64,000 nucleotides of DNA from Nereida ignava (GTDB lineage Bacteria; Pseudomonadota; Alphaproteobacteria; Rhodobacterales; Rhodobacteraceae), in the NCBI RefSeq assembly GCF_001049735.1, contig NZ_CVPC01000005.1, positions 62,001-126,000 of the forward strand. The letters are read 5' to 3'. This document shows positions 1 to 8,333 of this stretch, piece by piece. Positions within the stretch are counted from its first letter, which is position 1; each line of letters opens with the position of its first letter. Under the pieces are notes generated by a model that was not told where the DNA came from, ran no database searches, and was given only the letters and a program-made list of their open reading frames with translations. Made by a program: the position numbers and the translations under genes.

Positions 1-866
1 GCGCGCGATTTGGCACGGGGCCGCAAGCCAGCCCAGCGCTCAATCACCGATGCGTAAGCCAAGACAGGAAACAAAGACTTCGCACGCGCAATCACATCGT
101 CCAATTGATCATCCACGTCGGTGTGCTCATAAAGCCGCTCGGACGTGGAACCGATCGCTACGGTACCGTTCCAATGGGGCACGATATGAAGCCCATCTGC
201 AAAAAGTTGGGGCCGGTCAGAGGCATCAAAATCAAGCACCGCAGCCTGCCCTTTCACGCCATTACCCACAGGCTTGGCCAATTGCTCAGACATTTGCTGC
301 AGACCGCGGACCCCCGTTGCCAGCACAACTTTACCTTCATCCGGACCTTCGGAGGCAATCTGCCCGCCTAAGGCAACAACCGCTTTGGCCAATGCTTGGG
401 TCGCCGCACGCGGGTGGATGCGTGCCGTCAAAGTATCTTGGATCAGCAGCCCAGTAGGTGATTGTGGCACCCAATCACCCGCCGCTCCAACGACTTTCCA
501 TGTATATCCATCACCCCAAAGGTCTTGCGCTGACACAGCCCTTTCGCGGGCCAAATGCACTGCGCGCTCATCCAATAGGGGTTGCAAGCGGCCTGTGCGG
601 GCGTAGCCAGTTTTCGCATCCGCCGTTTTCTCAACAAGCTGCCAAAAGCTTTCCGCCTCATGCAGGCTTTCGAACTGAAACTGCTTTTTGGAATTCCATT
701 TGTCCGGCGCATGGGGCGCTAGCGCACCAACAACACCGCCACTAGCACCCGCCGCGACGCCGTTAGGGTCAATCACACGCACCTTTGCGCCGCGCTTGGC
801 ACAACAAAACGCCACGCTAAGCCCGAACACCCCCGCACCCCGAACTGTTACATCAAACGTTGCCAA
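1..866 (-). CDS. FAD-dependent oxidoreductase, MnmC2/DadA-like (3' end outside window)
   Basis: Reads leftwards from a TTG at 866 and runs off the window edge; about 288 N-terminal residues are visible. A GGAG (complement of 874-877) sits at ribosome-binding distance from the TTG and no in-frame ATG fits the N-terminus. GAGVFG at residues 10-15 is the FAD-binding Rossmann turn, followed by an acidic strand end (RVIDPNG) and GASGGVVGALAPHAPDKW, typical of D-amino-acid-oxidase-type flavoenzymes. It stands back to back with an MnmD gene. In enterobacteria these two activities are fused in MnmC, where the flavin half removes the carboxymethyl group from cmnm5U34 of tRNA. I infer the same role here. 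A general amino-acid oxidase is the alternative. Confidence 0.8.
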   Translation of the reverse strand, partial: MATFDVTVRGAGVFGLSVAFCCAKRGAKVRVIDPNGVAAGASGGVVGALAPHAPDKWNSKKQFQFESLHEAESFWQLVEKTADAKTGYARTGRLQPLLDERAVHLARERAVSAQDLWGDGYTWKVVGAAGDWVPQSPTGLLIQDTLTARIHPRAATQALAKAVVALGGQIASEGPDEGKVVLATGVRGLQQMSEQLAKPVGNGVKGQAAVLDFDASDRPQLFADGLHIVPHWNGTVAIGSTSERLYEHTDVDDQLDDVIARAKSLFPVLAYASVIERWAGLRPRAKSR

Positions 867-914
867 ATCTTTGCTCCTGCGCCACTGCTATCACATCTAG
901 CTTAAGGTAACCCC

Positions 915-1571
915 ATGGACCAGTCGCACGGCGATCTTGAATGGCAAGACGGCACGCCAATCGCGCGCCGCTTTGATGATCCGTATTATTCGCTGCAAGA
1001 TGGGCTTGCAGAAACCCGCTTTGTTTTTCACGACGGCAATCAGCTGACCGAGCGCCTCACTGACGGTTTCCACATTGCCGAACTTGGTTTTGGCACCGGT
1101 CTGTCGTTTCTGGCGACATGGGACGCATGGCGCAAATCAGCGTGCAAAGGCACGCTACACTTCACTTCCTTTGAGGCATTCCCTTTATCGATCGAAGATA
1201 CCCGCGCAGCACTTGCACCATTTACAGAGCTTGCCCCCCTTACAGAACATCTGCTGGAGTTTTTGGCTGGCAAAGCGCTTCCTTCTGACATTCAGTTAAC
1301 CATCATAAAAGGCGACGCCCGTGAAACAGTTCCCAACTGGCAAGGGCAAGCGGATGCGTGGTTTCTGGACGGTTTTTCCCCCGCCAAAAACCCCGAGCTT
1401 TGGAGCGCTGATCTAATGACCGCTGTCGGCGATCACACAAAGCGAGGCGGTACATTCGCCACATACACCGCCGCAGGTCATGTGCGCCAAAAGCTGTCAG
1501 ACGCTGGCTTTACTGTTGAGCGGATAAGCGGCTTTGGCCGGAAACGTCACATGAGCGTGGGGAAACGATGA
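915..1571 (+). CDS. mnmD: tRNA (mnm5s2U34)-methyltransferase MnmD
   Basis: This 218-residue protein matches the stand-alone methyltransferase half of MnmC (DUF752 family). The SAM-binding motif AELGFGTGLSFL lies at about residues 55-66 and the family signature DAWFLDGFSPAKNPELW at 147-163. The family transfers methyl from SAM to nm5U34 of tRNA, the last step of mnm5 wobble-uridine synthesis. AAGGT precedes the ATG. The gene diverges from the flavin-dependent partner on the other strand with only 48 bp between the starts, so the two could be expressed together. Its stop overlaps the next start by 4 bp (ATGA), coupling it to the permease downstream. Identification is strong. Confidence 0.9.
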   Translation: MDQSHGDLEWQDGTPIARRFDDPYYSLQDGLAETRFVFHDGNQLTERLTDGFHIAELGFGTGLSFLATWDAWRKSACKGTLHFTSFEAFPLSIEDTRAALAPFTELAPLTEHLLEFLAGKALPSDIQLTIIKGDARETVPNWQGQADAWFLDGFSPAKNPELWSADLMTAVGDHTKRGGTFATYTAAGHVRQKLSDAGFTVERISGFGRKRHMSVGKR

Positions 1572-2440
1572 TCGACACCACCCGCACAGGCATCGCCATT
1601 ATGGTGCTGGCACTCGCAATTTTTGCGATCCAAGACGGCATCTCACGGCACCTTGCAGGCACTTATAACGTGTGGATGGTGGTGATGATCCGCTACTGGG
1701 TCTTTGCGGCGTTTGTTCTGATGTTGGCCCTGCGCCGCGGCGGGATCAAAAAGGCAGCGCAAACAAATCAGCCTTGGTTACAGATTAGCCGTGGCCTATT
1801 GCTGGCGCTTGAGGTTTGCGTTGGGATTTTGGCGTTTACGCTCATTGGTCTAATTGAGACGATTGTCATCTTTTCGGCCTTCCCGCTTATCGTGGCTGCC
1901 CTGTCAGGCCCAATGCTTGGCGAAGCTGTTGGCTGGCGCAGGTGGGTTGCCATTTTCATCGGCTTCATCGGTATTCTTGTCATCCTACAACCGGGCTATG
2001 GTGTGTTTGCCCCTGCGGCGCTGCTGGCTCTTTTGTCTTCGGTTATGTTTGCCGTTTATTCCCTTCTGACCCGCCTTGTCGCCAGACAAGACAGCGCCGA
2101 GACCAGTATCTTCTACACAGGCGTTTTTGGGGCATTAATTACGACAGCAATTGGAATTTGGTTCATTGAGCCAATGTCACCAAGTGATATGCTTTGGATG
2201 GGCACATTAAGCCTGACCAGCCTTGTTGGGCATGCACTCTTGATCAAGGCCTACACATTGGCCGAAGCTAGTGCGTTGGCCCCGTTTAACTTTTTGCACA
2301 TGGTCTTCGTAACGGGCATCGGTATCACCATTTTCGGTGAGGTTCTCGAGATGAACGTTGTGATTGGTAGCATCATTATTGTGGGCGCAGGGCTGTTCAC
2401 AATCTTCCGGTCAAAGCGCGCAAACCAAGAGCCCCTCTAG
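1568..2440 (+). CDS. EamA/DMT-superfamily permease
   Basis: This inner-membrane protein of 290 residues has about ten hydrophobic segments arranged as two EamA repeats, with the usual family length. Segments such as GIAIMVLALAIFAIQDGIS near the N-terminus and SALAPFNFLHMVFVTGIGI near residues 235-255 are typical of drug/metabolite transporters. The substrate cannot be read from sequence; members export amino acids, nucleotides or other metabolites. The start ATG overlaps the mnmD stop by 4 bp, indicating translational coupling, but I see no functional link to tRNA modification. Only family-level assignment is safe. Confidence 0.85.
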   Translation: MIDTTRTGIAIMVLALAIFAIQDGISRHLAGTYNVWMVVMIRYWVFAAFVLMLALRRGGIKKAAQTNQPWLQISRGLLLALEVCVGILAFTLIGLIETIVIFSAFPLIVAALSGPMLGEAVGWRRWVAIFIGFIGILVILQPGYGVFAPAALLALLSSVMFAVYSLLTRLVARQDSAETSIFYTGVFGALITTAIGIWFIEPMSPSDMLWMGTLSLTSLVGHALLIKAYTLAEASALAPFNFLHMVFVTGIGITIFGEVLEMNVVIGSIIIVGAGLFTIFRSKRANQEPL

Positions 2441-2520
2441 ACATCATCACACATCCTTGGCATTCACGCGGGATACACCAAAGGCGCGCATCTGCGCCAT
2501 TCAACCAATAGGAGCGTGTT

Positions 2521-3390
2521 ATGTTCAAAGGGTCTCTTCCCGCACTCATCACGCCGTTTCAGAACGGCCAAGTGGATCTTGCCGCGCTGAAAAAGCTGGT
2601 TGATTGGCATTTGGACAACGGCACACACGGGTTTGTACCCGTCGGCACAACTGGCGAGTCGCCTACTCTGAGCCACTCTGAGCATGATTTAGTTGTGCAG
2701 ACCGTCATTGATCACACAGCCGGTCGCGCGCCCATTATTGCAGGTGCCGGTAGCAACAACACATCTGAGACCGTGCGCCTTGTGCAAGCCGCCAAAGACG
2801 CCGGAGCAAATGCGGCGCTGGTCGTGACGCCCTATTACAACAAGCCCACACAACGCGGTCTGATCGCGCACTTCACAGCCGCTGCGGACTGCAGTTTGCC
2901 GATCATCATTTATAACATCCCTGGCCGTTCTGTTGTGGACATGAGCCCCGAAACAATGGGTGAGCTGGCCAAGCATGAGATGATTGTCGGCGTAAAAGAT
3001 GCGACAGGTGATTTGTCGCGCGTACCTTTGACCCGCATGACTTGCGGTACAGATTTTGTGCAACTTTCCGGCGAGGACGCTACAGCCCTTGGGTTTAACG
3101 CACATGGCGGCGTTGGCTGCATTTCAGTGACTGCAAACGTTGCACCAAAACTGTGCGCAGACTTCCAGAACGCTACTTTGCGGGGCGATTACGCAACGGC
3201 TCTAGAGCAGCTTGATGTGCTTATGCCGCTTCACAAGGCGATCTTCATGGAACCAGGCACCTGTGGCGCAAAATACGGCATGTCATTGCTGGGGCTGTGC
3301 ACGGAAGAAGTACGCTCACCACTGGTTGAACTGAGCCAAGAGACAAAAGACGCAATTAAATCTGCGATGGAATTTGCAGGGCTGCTCTAA
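2521..3390 (+). CDS. dapA: 4-hydroxy-tetrahydrodipicolinate synthase DapA
   Basis: Condenses pyruvate with aspartate semialdehyde, the first committed step of lysine and diaminopimelate synthesis, in the cytosol. The 289-residue TIM-barrel protein has the usual length. Visible hallmarks are GTTGES at residues 42-47 (Thr of the catalytic triad), YNIPGR at 131-136 (catalytic Tyr), and GVKDATG at 157-163 with K159 as the Schiff-base lysine. AGGAG precedes the ATG. A terminator follows at 3413-3450. Aspartate-semialdehyde dehydrogenase, which supplies the substrate, is encoded far away in the same window (56400-57422). In many alphaproteobacteria dapA is next to smpB; here about 10 kb of respiratory genes lie between them. 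Confidence 0.95.
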   Translation: MFKGSLPALITPFQNGQVDLAALKKLVDWHLDNGTHGFVPVGTTGESPTLSHSEHDLVVQTVIDHTAGRAPIIAGAGSNNTSETVRLVQAAKDAGANAALVVTPYYNKPTQRGLIAHFTAAADCSLPIIIYNIPGRSVVDMSPETMGELAKHEMIVGVKDATGDLSRVPLTRMTCGTDFVQLSGEDATALGFNAHGGVGCISVTANVAPKLCADFQNATLRGDYATALEQLDVLMPLHKAIFMEPGTCGAKYGMSLLGLCTEEVRSPLVELSQETKDAIKSAMEFAGLL

Positions 3391-3412
3391 GCGTCACCTC
3401 ACAAAACATTTG

Positions 3413-3450
3413 AAAGGGCCACTTCCAGTTTTGGAGGCGGCCTTTTTATT
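3413..3450. terminator. Terminator between dapA and hemN
   Basis: GGCC at 3417-3420 pairs with GGCC at 3439-3442, and CTTCCA pairs with TGGAGG across a short loop, with one A-C mismatch. A run of five T follows. The site lies between two convergent genes (dapA on plus, hemN on minus) and could serve dapA; an A-run on the other side (AAA at 3413-3415) is short, so action toward hemN is less certain. Confidence 0.75.
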
Positions 3451-3467
3451 TTGACCAAGTTCCGCAT

Positions 3468-4823
3468 TCAAACAGCAGCGGAATGGCTTTCGCCGACAGA
3501 CGTAAAATCATCAATTCGTTTGGCGATGATACGGACCAACGCATATGCCTGATGCCGCAACATCAAGCCCTCCTTACCAATGAACAGCAGGTCCTGAAAT
3601 TCGTTCATCAGGCTGACAACCGTTTGACGGATCACTGTCTCTTGATCCGGAAAAGCAGCCATCAGCTTTTTATCATCAATCGCAAAACGGCACATTAGGT
3701 CCTCAACCATTTGCGCGACCAGCAGATCATGGTCAGACATCACGTAGCCTTTATGACCAGCAAAGCCGGTGTCAGCTATTCTCTCTTGGTAGGCAGAAGT
3801 TGACGGCGCGTTTTGAATGAAGCCCTCGCGAAATTTAGAAATGGCTGAAGCGCCAAACCCGATCAAAGTGTCCGCGGTATCATCTGTGTAGCCCTGAAAG
3901 TTACGGCGAAGTTGCCCGCGCGCGTCGGCGTCAAAAAGGCTATCGGTCGCAAGGGCAAAGTGATCAATTCCAATCATACCGTAGCCTGCATCGACAAACC
4001 GGCGCTGTGCAATCTCGGCCAGCTCAAAGCGAGTAATTGGCTTTGGCAAATCTGCTTCATTGATCATCACTTGCCGCTTCGACATCCAAGGCACATGCGC
4101 ATAGCCATAAATAGCCAGCCTATCGGGACGCATTTTCAAAACTTGGTTGATCGTCGCATGAAAGCTCTGATGCGTTTGTGTGGGCAATCCATAGAGCAAG
4201 TCCATGTTGATGCTCGGCACGCCCGCGGCCCGCAGATGTGTCACCACACGGGCCGTTTGTTCAAAATTCTGGGGCCGGCCAATGGCGTCTTGTACGTGCT
4301 CGGCAAAGTCCTGCACGCCGATACTGGCGCGGTTAAGGCCGAATTCGACCAGCGTATCCAGCAATTCAGTTGATGCCTCGGTAGGATCAATTTCTACGGA
4401 AAACTCATGCGTCGCCGTACGCTCAAACGCGCCAAAAATACTACCAAGAAAATCGCGCATAGTGTTTGCGGATAATATAGTTGGCGTCCCGCCCCCAAGG
4501 TGAAGACGTGCCATCTTCACACCCTTCGGTAACTTCGAGCGCACCTTTGTGATCTCGGCTTTCAGCACCTCTACATAGGCATCAACGGGGCGCAGCGTTC
4601 TTGTCCCTTGGGTTCGGCATGCACAAAACCAACACAGCCTTTTGCAGAATGGGATGTGGACATAAACAGAAATTTCCGCCCCATCTGGAACGGCGCGCAA
4701 CCAACTGTCTTGATGCCGAGGCCCAACGCCGTTTTCAAAATGATTGGCTGGAGGGTAGCTTGTGTAGCGCGGAACTTTCGCGTCGAACAGCCCGTATTTG
4801 TTGAGAAGTGCTATCTTTTCCAT
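3468..4823 (-). CDS. hemN: Oxygen-independent coproporphyrinogen III oxidase HemN
   Basis: Radical-SAM enzyme of 451 residues that decarboxylates coproporphyrinogen III to protoporphyrinogen IX without oxygen, so haem can be made under low oxygen. The N-terminus has the HemN pattern VPRYTSYP (residues 17-24) and HIPFC. The cluster motif is C60xxxC64xxC67 followed by C69, and a GGGTP SAM-binding motif lies near residue 110. The ATG at 4823 has no convincing Shine-Dalgarno upstream, and the predicted promoter leaves almost no leader. It diverges from fnrL across 54 bp containing a perfect FNR box, so induction by FnrL under low oxygen is expected. Need for haem in the neighbouring cbb3 oxidase explains the linkage. 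Confidence 0.95.
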   Translation of the reverse strand: MEKIALLNKYGLFDAKVPRYTSYPPANHFENGVGPRHQDSWLRAVPDGAEISVYVHIPFCKRLCWFCACRTQGTRTLRPVDAYVEVLKAEITKVRSKLPKGVKMARLHLGGGTPTILSANTMRDFLGSIFGAFERTATHEFSVEIDPTEASTELLDTLVEFGLNRASIGVQDFAEHVQDAIGRPQNFEQTARVVTHLRAAGVPSINMDLLYGLPTQTHQSFHATINQVLKMRPDRLAIYGYAHVPWMSKRQVMINEADLPKPITRFELAEIAQRRFVDAGYGMIGIDHFALATDSLFDADARGQLRRNFQGYTDDTADTLIGFGASAISKFREGFIQNAPSTSAYQERIADTGFAGHKGYVMSDHDLLVAQMVEDLMCRFAIDDKKLMAAFPDQETVIRQTVVSLMNEFQDLLFIGKEGLMLRHQAYALVRIIAKRIDDFTSVGESHSAAV

Positions 4824-4839
4824 GTGCTTTGGTATTAAA
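4824..4839 (-). promoter_or_regulatory. Predicted hemN -10 region and near-leaderless start site
   Basis: On the minus strand TTTAAT (4839 to 4834) matches the -10 consensus at five of six positions. The FNR box centre (4865.5) lies where a class II activator sits, so transcription should begin at about 4824-4827, 0-4 bases before the hemN ATG. This fits the lack of a ribosome-binding site. The start site is an inference from spacing. Confidence 0.5.
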
Positions 4840-4858
4840 TACCTTCAGCCAACAGTCC

Positions 4859-4872
4859 TTGATATAGATCAA
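4859..4872. promoter_or_regulatory. FNR box shared by hemN and fnrL
   Basis: TTGATATAGATCAA matches the FNR/FnrL consensus TTGATnnnnATCAA at every defined position. It is placed as a class II activating site for hemN and lies only five bases before the fnrL ATG, where it overlaps the likely fnrL -10. This geometry suggests activation of hemN and repression of fnrL by the same bound dimer. Confidence 0.88.
4860..4868 (+). promoter_or_regulatory. Possible extended -10 of fnrL inside the FNR box
   Basis: TGATATAGA reads as an extended -10 (TGnTATAGA, four of six in the hexamer). It would start transcription near 4875, giving a leader of about three bases before the fnrL ATG at 4878, which also lacks a ribosome-binding site. 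Because the element is inside the FNR box, bound FnrL should block it. This is inferred from sequence only. Confidence 0.4.
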
Positions 4873-4877
4873 CCGTA

Positions 4878-5609
4878 ATGAACTTTTCTGTCGATAACGC
4901 AGTGAGATGTAGTGAATGCCCGATCCGCCATCGCGCCGTATGTGCAAAATGCGATACGGATGAGCTTTTGACGCTTGAAGGCATGAAATCCTACCGCACT
5001 TTCAAAGCGGGTGAGACTATTTTGTGGCGCGGTGAGAAGCTAGAGTATGTTGCATCTCTGGTGCAAGGCGTCGCATCTCTTTCAAAGACATTAGAAGACG
5101 GTCGCACCCAAATGGTGGGTCTTTTGCTAGCGTCGGATTTCATTGGCAGACCCGGGCGCGACGAGATTGAATTTGATGTCACAGCGACAACAGATGTCAC
5201 TTTGTGTTGCTTCAACAAAGAGCCGTTTGAGCAACTGGTCGAGACAACGCCCCATGTGGCACAACGCCTGATGGAACTGGCACTTGATGAGCTCGACGTT
5301 GCCCGCGATTGGATGCTGTTGCTCGGTCGCAAAACTGCGCGCGAAAAAATCGCAACTTTTGTTGAGATGCTTGTCCGCCGCTCACAGTTGCCCGAAGACA
5401 ACGGCACCGCCAGTGTATCGCTGCCCATGACGCGTGACCAAATTGCGAACTTTCTTGGCCTCACTCTTGAGACAGTCAGCCGTCAATTAAACAGCCTCAA
5501 GAAAGACGGTGTCCTCAGTTTTAATGATCGCAAACACCTTGTGGTCGAGGACCTATCCGCCTTGCACGAAGCAACTGGCGACGACTCTGACGGCGGAATT
5601 ATTTTTTAA
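4878..5609 (+). CDS. fnrL: Crp/Fnr-family oxygen regulator FnrL
   Basis: Global anaerobic regulator of 243 residues. The N-terminal cysteines C11, C14, C22/C25 together with C110/C111 in the sensor domain can hold an oxygen-labile [4Fe-4S] cluster as in FNR. The C-terminal winged helix contains TRDQIANFLGLTLETVSRQL, with the Glu-x-x-Ser-Arg DNA contacts that read TTGAT. Three matching boxes occur nearby (4859, 5636, 9304). The ATG at 4878 is chosen because it gives a normal FnrL N-terminus; no ribosome-binding site is visible. It lies between its likely targets hemN and ccoNOQP, a standard arrangement in Rhodobacteraceae. Confidence 0.93.
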   Translation: MNFSVDNAVRCSECPIRHRAVCAKCDTDELLTLEGMKSYRTFKAGETILWRGEKLEYVASLVQGVASLSKTLEDGRTQMVGLLLASDFIGRPGRDEIEFDVTATTDVTLCCFNKEPFEQLVETTPHVAQRLMELALDELDVARDWMLLLGRKTAREKIATFVEMLVRRSQLPEDNGTASVSLPMTRDQIANFLGLTLETVSRQLNSLKKDGVLSFNDRKHLVVEDLSALHEATGDDSDGGIIF

Positions 5610-5635
5610 ACATATTCCAAAGATTGCGGAGACTC

Positions 5636-5649
5636 TTGATGTAGATCAA
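5636..5649. promoter_or_regulatory. FNR box of ccoNOQP
   Basis: TTGATGTAGATCAA is a perfect FNR consensus. Its centre (5642.5) is 33.5 bases from the end of the -10-like CATAAA at 5671-5676, the spacing of class II FNR promoters. The predicted start is near 5684, about 48 bases before the ccoN ATG. Confidence 0.88.
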
Positions 5650-5670
5650 GGACCGACCGCACCGCATCTT

Positions 5671-5676
5671 CATAAA
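5671..5676 (+). promoter_or_regulatory. -10 element of the ccoNOQP promoter
   Basis: CATAAA matches TATAAT at four of six positions and is correctly spaced from the FNR box at 5636-5649. No good -35 is present, as expected for an activator-dependent promoter. Confidence 0.55.
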
Positions 5677-5731
5677 ACGACCTCGCGAACAAAGGCATCA
5701 CAAAGGTGCTTTGGAATTACGAGGGCGTTTC

Positions 5732-7342
5732 ATGGATTACTTCAAAATCATAATCTTGGGCCTCATCACATTCATTGCCGCTGTTGCGGCAAGTAACGGC
5801 TATGATCTGGCGTATAAGCTGCATGCCGTGATCATCATGGTGGTGGCTTTTGGAATGCTTGTTTGGGTGCTACGCACATCAGACGAGCCACAGAAAATTG
5901 CACCGGAAGGCGCATATTTTGACGGGGTCATCCGTGCGGGCGTCATTGCCACGGCGTTTTGGGGCATTGCTGGCTTTTTGGTCGGCACGTTTATCGCCTT
6001 CCAGCTTGCGTTCCCTGCCCTAAACTTTGACTGGGGCCAGCCGTTCACAAACTTTGGCCGTCTGCGCCCATTGCACACATCTGCCGTAATTTTCGCCTTT
6101 GGCGGCAACGCCCTGATCGCCACGTCGTTGTATGTCGTGCAGCGGACATCGGGCACACGGCTTTGGGGTGGCAACACCGCGTGGTTTGTCTTTTGGGGCT
6201 ATCAGTTGTTCATCGTGATGGCCGCAACCGGCTACCTTTTGGGTGGTACACAAAGTAAAGAATACGCCGAGCCCGAATGGTATGTAGACCTTTGGTTGAC
6301 CATCGTTTGGCTGACGTATCTGGCCGTGTTCCTTGGAACAATTTTCAAACGCCGCGAGAAGCACATCTATGTGGCCAACTGGTTTTTCCTAAGCTTTATA
6401 ATCACTGTGGCAATGCTTCACGTGGTCAACAACCTGTCCATTCCTATCAGCATCTGGGGATCGAAGTCCGTCCAAGTCTTTTCGGGCGTACAAGACGCGA
6501 TGACCCAGTGGTGGTACGGCCACAATGCCGTTGGCTTCTTCCTGACAGCGGGCTTCTTGGGCATGATGTACTACTTCGTTCCCAAGCAAGCAGGCCGGCC
6601 GGTTTACAGCTATAAGCTTTCTATCATTCACTTCTGGGCGCTGATCTTTTTGTACATCTGGGCAGGCCCGCACCACCTGCACTACACCGCGTTGCCAGAC
6701 TGGGCATCGACCTTGGGCATGGTGTTCTCGATCATCCTTTGGATGCCCTCATGGGGCGGCATGATTAATGGTCTGATGACGCTTCAAGGGGCGTGGGACA
6801 AACTTCGTACTGATCCAATTCTGCGTATGTTTGTGCTGTCACTGGGCTTTTACGGCATGTCCACCTTCGAAGGGCCAATGATGTCGATCCGCGCCGTGAA
6901 CTCGCTCTCACATTACACAGACTGGACAATCGGCCACGTTCATTCTGGCGCACTTGGCTGGAACGGCATGATCACTTTTGCCTGCATCTACTTCCTCACT
7001 CCAAAACTTTGGGGCCGTCAGCAGATGTATTCCGTCAGCGCGATCAGCTGGCACTTCTGGTTGGCCACGTTGGGTATCGTTCTTTATGCCGCGTCAATGT
7101 GGGTCACTGGCATCATGGAAGGCCTGATGTGGCGCGAGGTCGATGACCAAGGGTTCCTCGTGAATTCCTTTGCAGACACCGTAAGCGCGAAGTTCCCGAT
7201 GTATGTGGTCCGTGGTTTGGGCGGGGTTCTGTTCCTGGCTGGCGCATTGGTCATGGTCTGGAACATGTGGATGACCATCCGCGGGGCGAAACCCGCGGTG
7301 GCCAATGTCCCCGGCGCACTCAATCTTTCACCCGCAGAATAA
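5732..7342 (+). CDS. ccoN: cbb3-type cytochrome c oxidase subunit I CcoN
   Basis: Catalytic haem-copper subunit of the high-affinity terminal oxidase, in the inner membrane. From the ATG at 5732 the protein has 536 residues and twelve or so membrane spans. Conserved blocks include [40 protein letters not shown] with a CuB histidine, [14 protein letters not shown] with the other two CuB histidines, and [13 protein letters not shown] near the haem ligands. GAGGG at 5721-5725 is at correct distance from the ATG; an upstream in-frame TTG at 5711 is less likely. It heads the ccoNOQP operon behind a perfect FNR box. Confidence 0.96.
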   Translation: MDYFKIIILGLITFIAAVAASNGYDLAYKLHAVIIMVVAFGMLVWVLRTSDEPQKIAPEGAYFDGVIRAGVIATAFWGIAGFLVGTFIAFQLAFPALNFDWGQPFTNFGRLRPLHTSAVIFAFGGNALIATSLYVVQRTSGTRLWGGNTAWFVFWGYQLFIVMAATGYLLGGTQSKEYAEPEWYVDLWLTIVWLTYLAVFLGTIFKRREKHIYVANWFFLSFIITVAMLHVVNNLSIPISIWGSKSVQVFSGVQDAMTQWWYGHNAVGFFLTAGFLGMMYYFVPKQAGRPVYSYKLSIIHFWALIFLYIWAGPHHLHYTALPDWASTLGMVFSIILWMPSWGGMINGLMTLQGAWDKLRTDPILRMFVLSLGFYGMSTFEGPMMSIRAVNSLSHYTDWTIGHVHSGALGWNGMITFACIYFLTPKLWGRQQMYSVSAISWHFWLATLGIVLYAASMWVTGIMEGLMWREVDDQGFLVNSFADTVSAKFPMYVVRGLGGVLFLAGALVMVWNMWMTIRGAKPAVANVPGALNLSPAE

Positions 7343-7354
7343 GGAGGTCGTTCA

Positions 7355-8080
7355 ATGGCTTTTCTTGATAAACACGCAATCCTCGAGCGTTCTCCAACCC
7401 TGCTTTTGACAGCATCTCTTTTGGTGGTGACTGTCGGTGGCATGGTCGAGATTGCACCGCTCTTTTGGCTCGAAAACACAATTGAGGATGTAGAAGGCGT
7501 GCGCCCCTATACGCCGCTCGAGCTGGCGGGTCGGGACATCTATATCCGCGAGGGGTGCTATACCTGCCACAGCCAAATGATCCGTCCGATGCGCGATGAA
7601 GTCGAACGCTATGGGCATTATTCACTGGCGGCCGAATCGCAATACGATCACCCGTTTCAGTGGGGGTCAAAACGCACCGGTCCTGATCTGGCACGCGTTG
7701 GTGGTAGATACTCAGATGCTTGGCATGTGGATCACCTCAAAGACCCGCAATCAGTTGTTCCCGAGAGCATCATGCCGAAATACGCCTTCTTGGCGTCGGC
7801 TGATCTTCAAACAAACCAGACCGAGGCAACCTTACGAACCCACCAGTTTGTGGGGGTTCCCTACTCGGATCAGCAAATTGAGGCGGCAGTTGTTGATCTG
7901 CGCAATCAAGCTGACCCCGACAGTGACTATGACGGCCTAGAAGATCGCTATCCCGGTGTCGTGGTGTCGAACTTTGATGGCCAGCCAGAGTTGACCGAAA
8001 TGGATGCCCTCATCGCATATCTCCAAGTCTTGGGCACCATGGTCGACTTCTCAACATTCACCCCCGACGCAAGCCGCTAA
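7355..8080 (+). CDS. ccoO: cbb3-type cytochrome c oxidase subunit II CcoO
   Basis: Membrane-anchored mono-haem cytochrome c of 241 residues that passes electrons to CcoN. One N-terminal anchor helix (about residues 14-30) is followed by a periplasmic domain with the haem site C68-Y-T-C71-H72 and a Met-containing SIMPKY segment near residue 150 that can provide the sixth ligand. AAGGAGG lies directly before the ATG, 12 bp after ccoN. Length and motifs are normal for the family. Confidence 0.96.
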   Translation: MAFLDKHAILERSPTLLLTASLLVVTVGGMVEIAPLFWLENTIEDVEGVRPYTPLELAGRDIYIREGCYTCHSQMIRPMRDEVERYGHYSLAAESQYDHPFQWGSKRTGPDLARVGGRYSDAWHVDHLKDPQSVVPESIMPKYAFLASADLQTNQTEATLRTHQFVGVPYSDQQIEAAVVDLRNQADPDSDYDGLEDRYPGVVVSNFDGQPELTEMDALIAYLQVLGTMVDFSTFTPDASR

Positions 8081-8096
8081 TCAAAGGAGGTCCACA

Positions 8097-8333
8097 ATGG
8101 ATACCTATTCACTGCTCCGCCAAATTGCTGACAGCTGGGTTCTTTTGGCCATGTTTGTTTTCTTTATCGGAACAGGCATCTGGGCATTTTTGCCAAGCCA
8201 ACGCAGCGCCCGCACAGAGGCAAGCATGATCCCGTTTCGCAACGATGACAGCGCCAAAACCTGCTCTGGGACATGTGAAACGTGCAAATGCAACGCCGCT
8301 GCTTTGAACGCGAAAGGACAATTCGATGTCTGA
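8097..8333 (+). CDS. ccoQ: cbb3-type oxidase small subunit CcoQ with Cys-rich tail
   Basis: Single-span subunit of 78 residues that stabilises the cbb3 complex. The ATG at 8097 follows AAAGGAGG and gives the usual CcoQ start MDTYSLLR, with one membrane helix at about residues 12-32. The C-terminal part is odd: C56, C60, C63 and C65 form a CxxxCxxCxC cluster in a segment predicted to be cytoplasmic and unstructured. CcoQ proteins I know lack such a cluster and are often nearer 50-65 residues. It could bind copper or zinc, but that is speculation. The stop overlaps ccoP by 8 bp. Confidence 0.92.
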   Translation: MDTYSLLRQIADSWVLLAMFVFFIGTGIWAFLPSQRSARTEASMIPFRNDDSAKTCSGTCETCKCNAAALNAKGQFDV

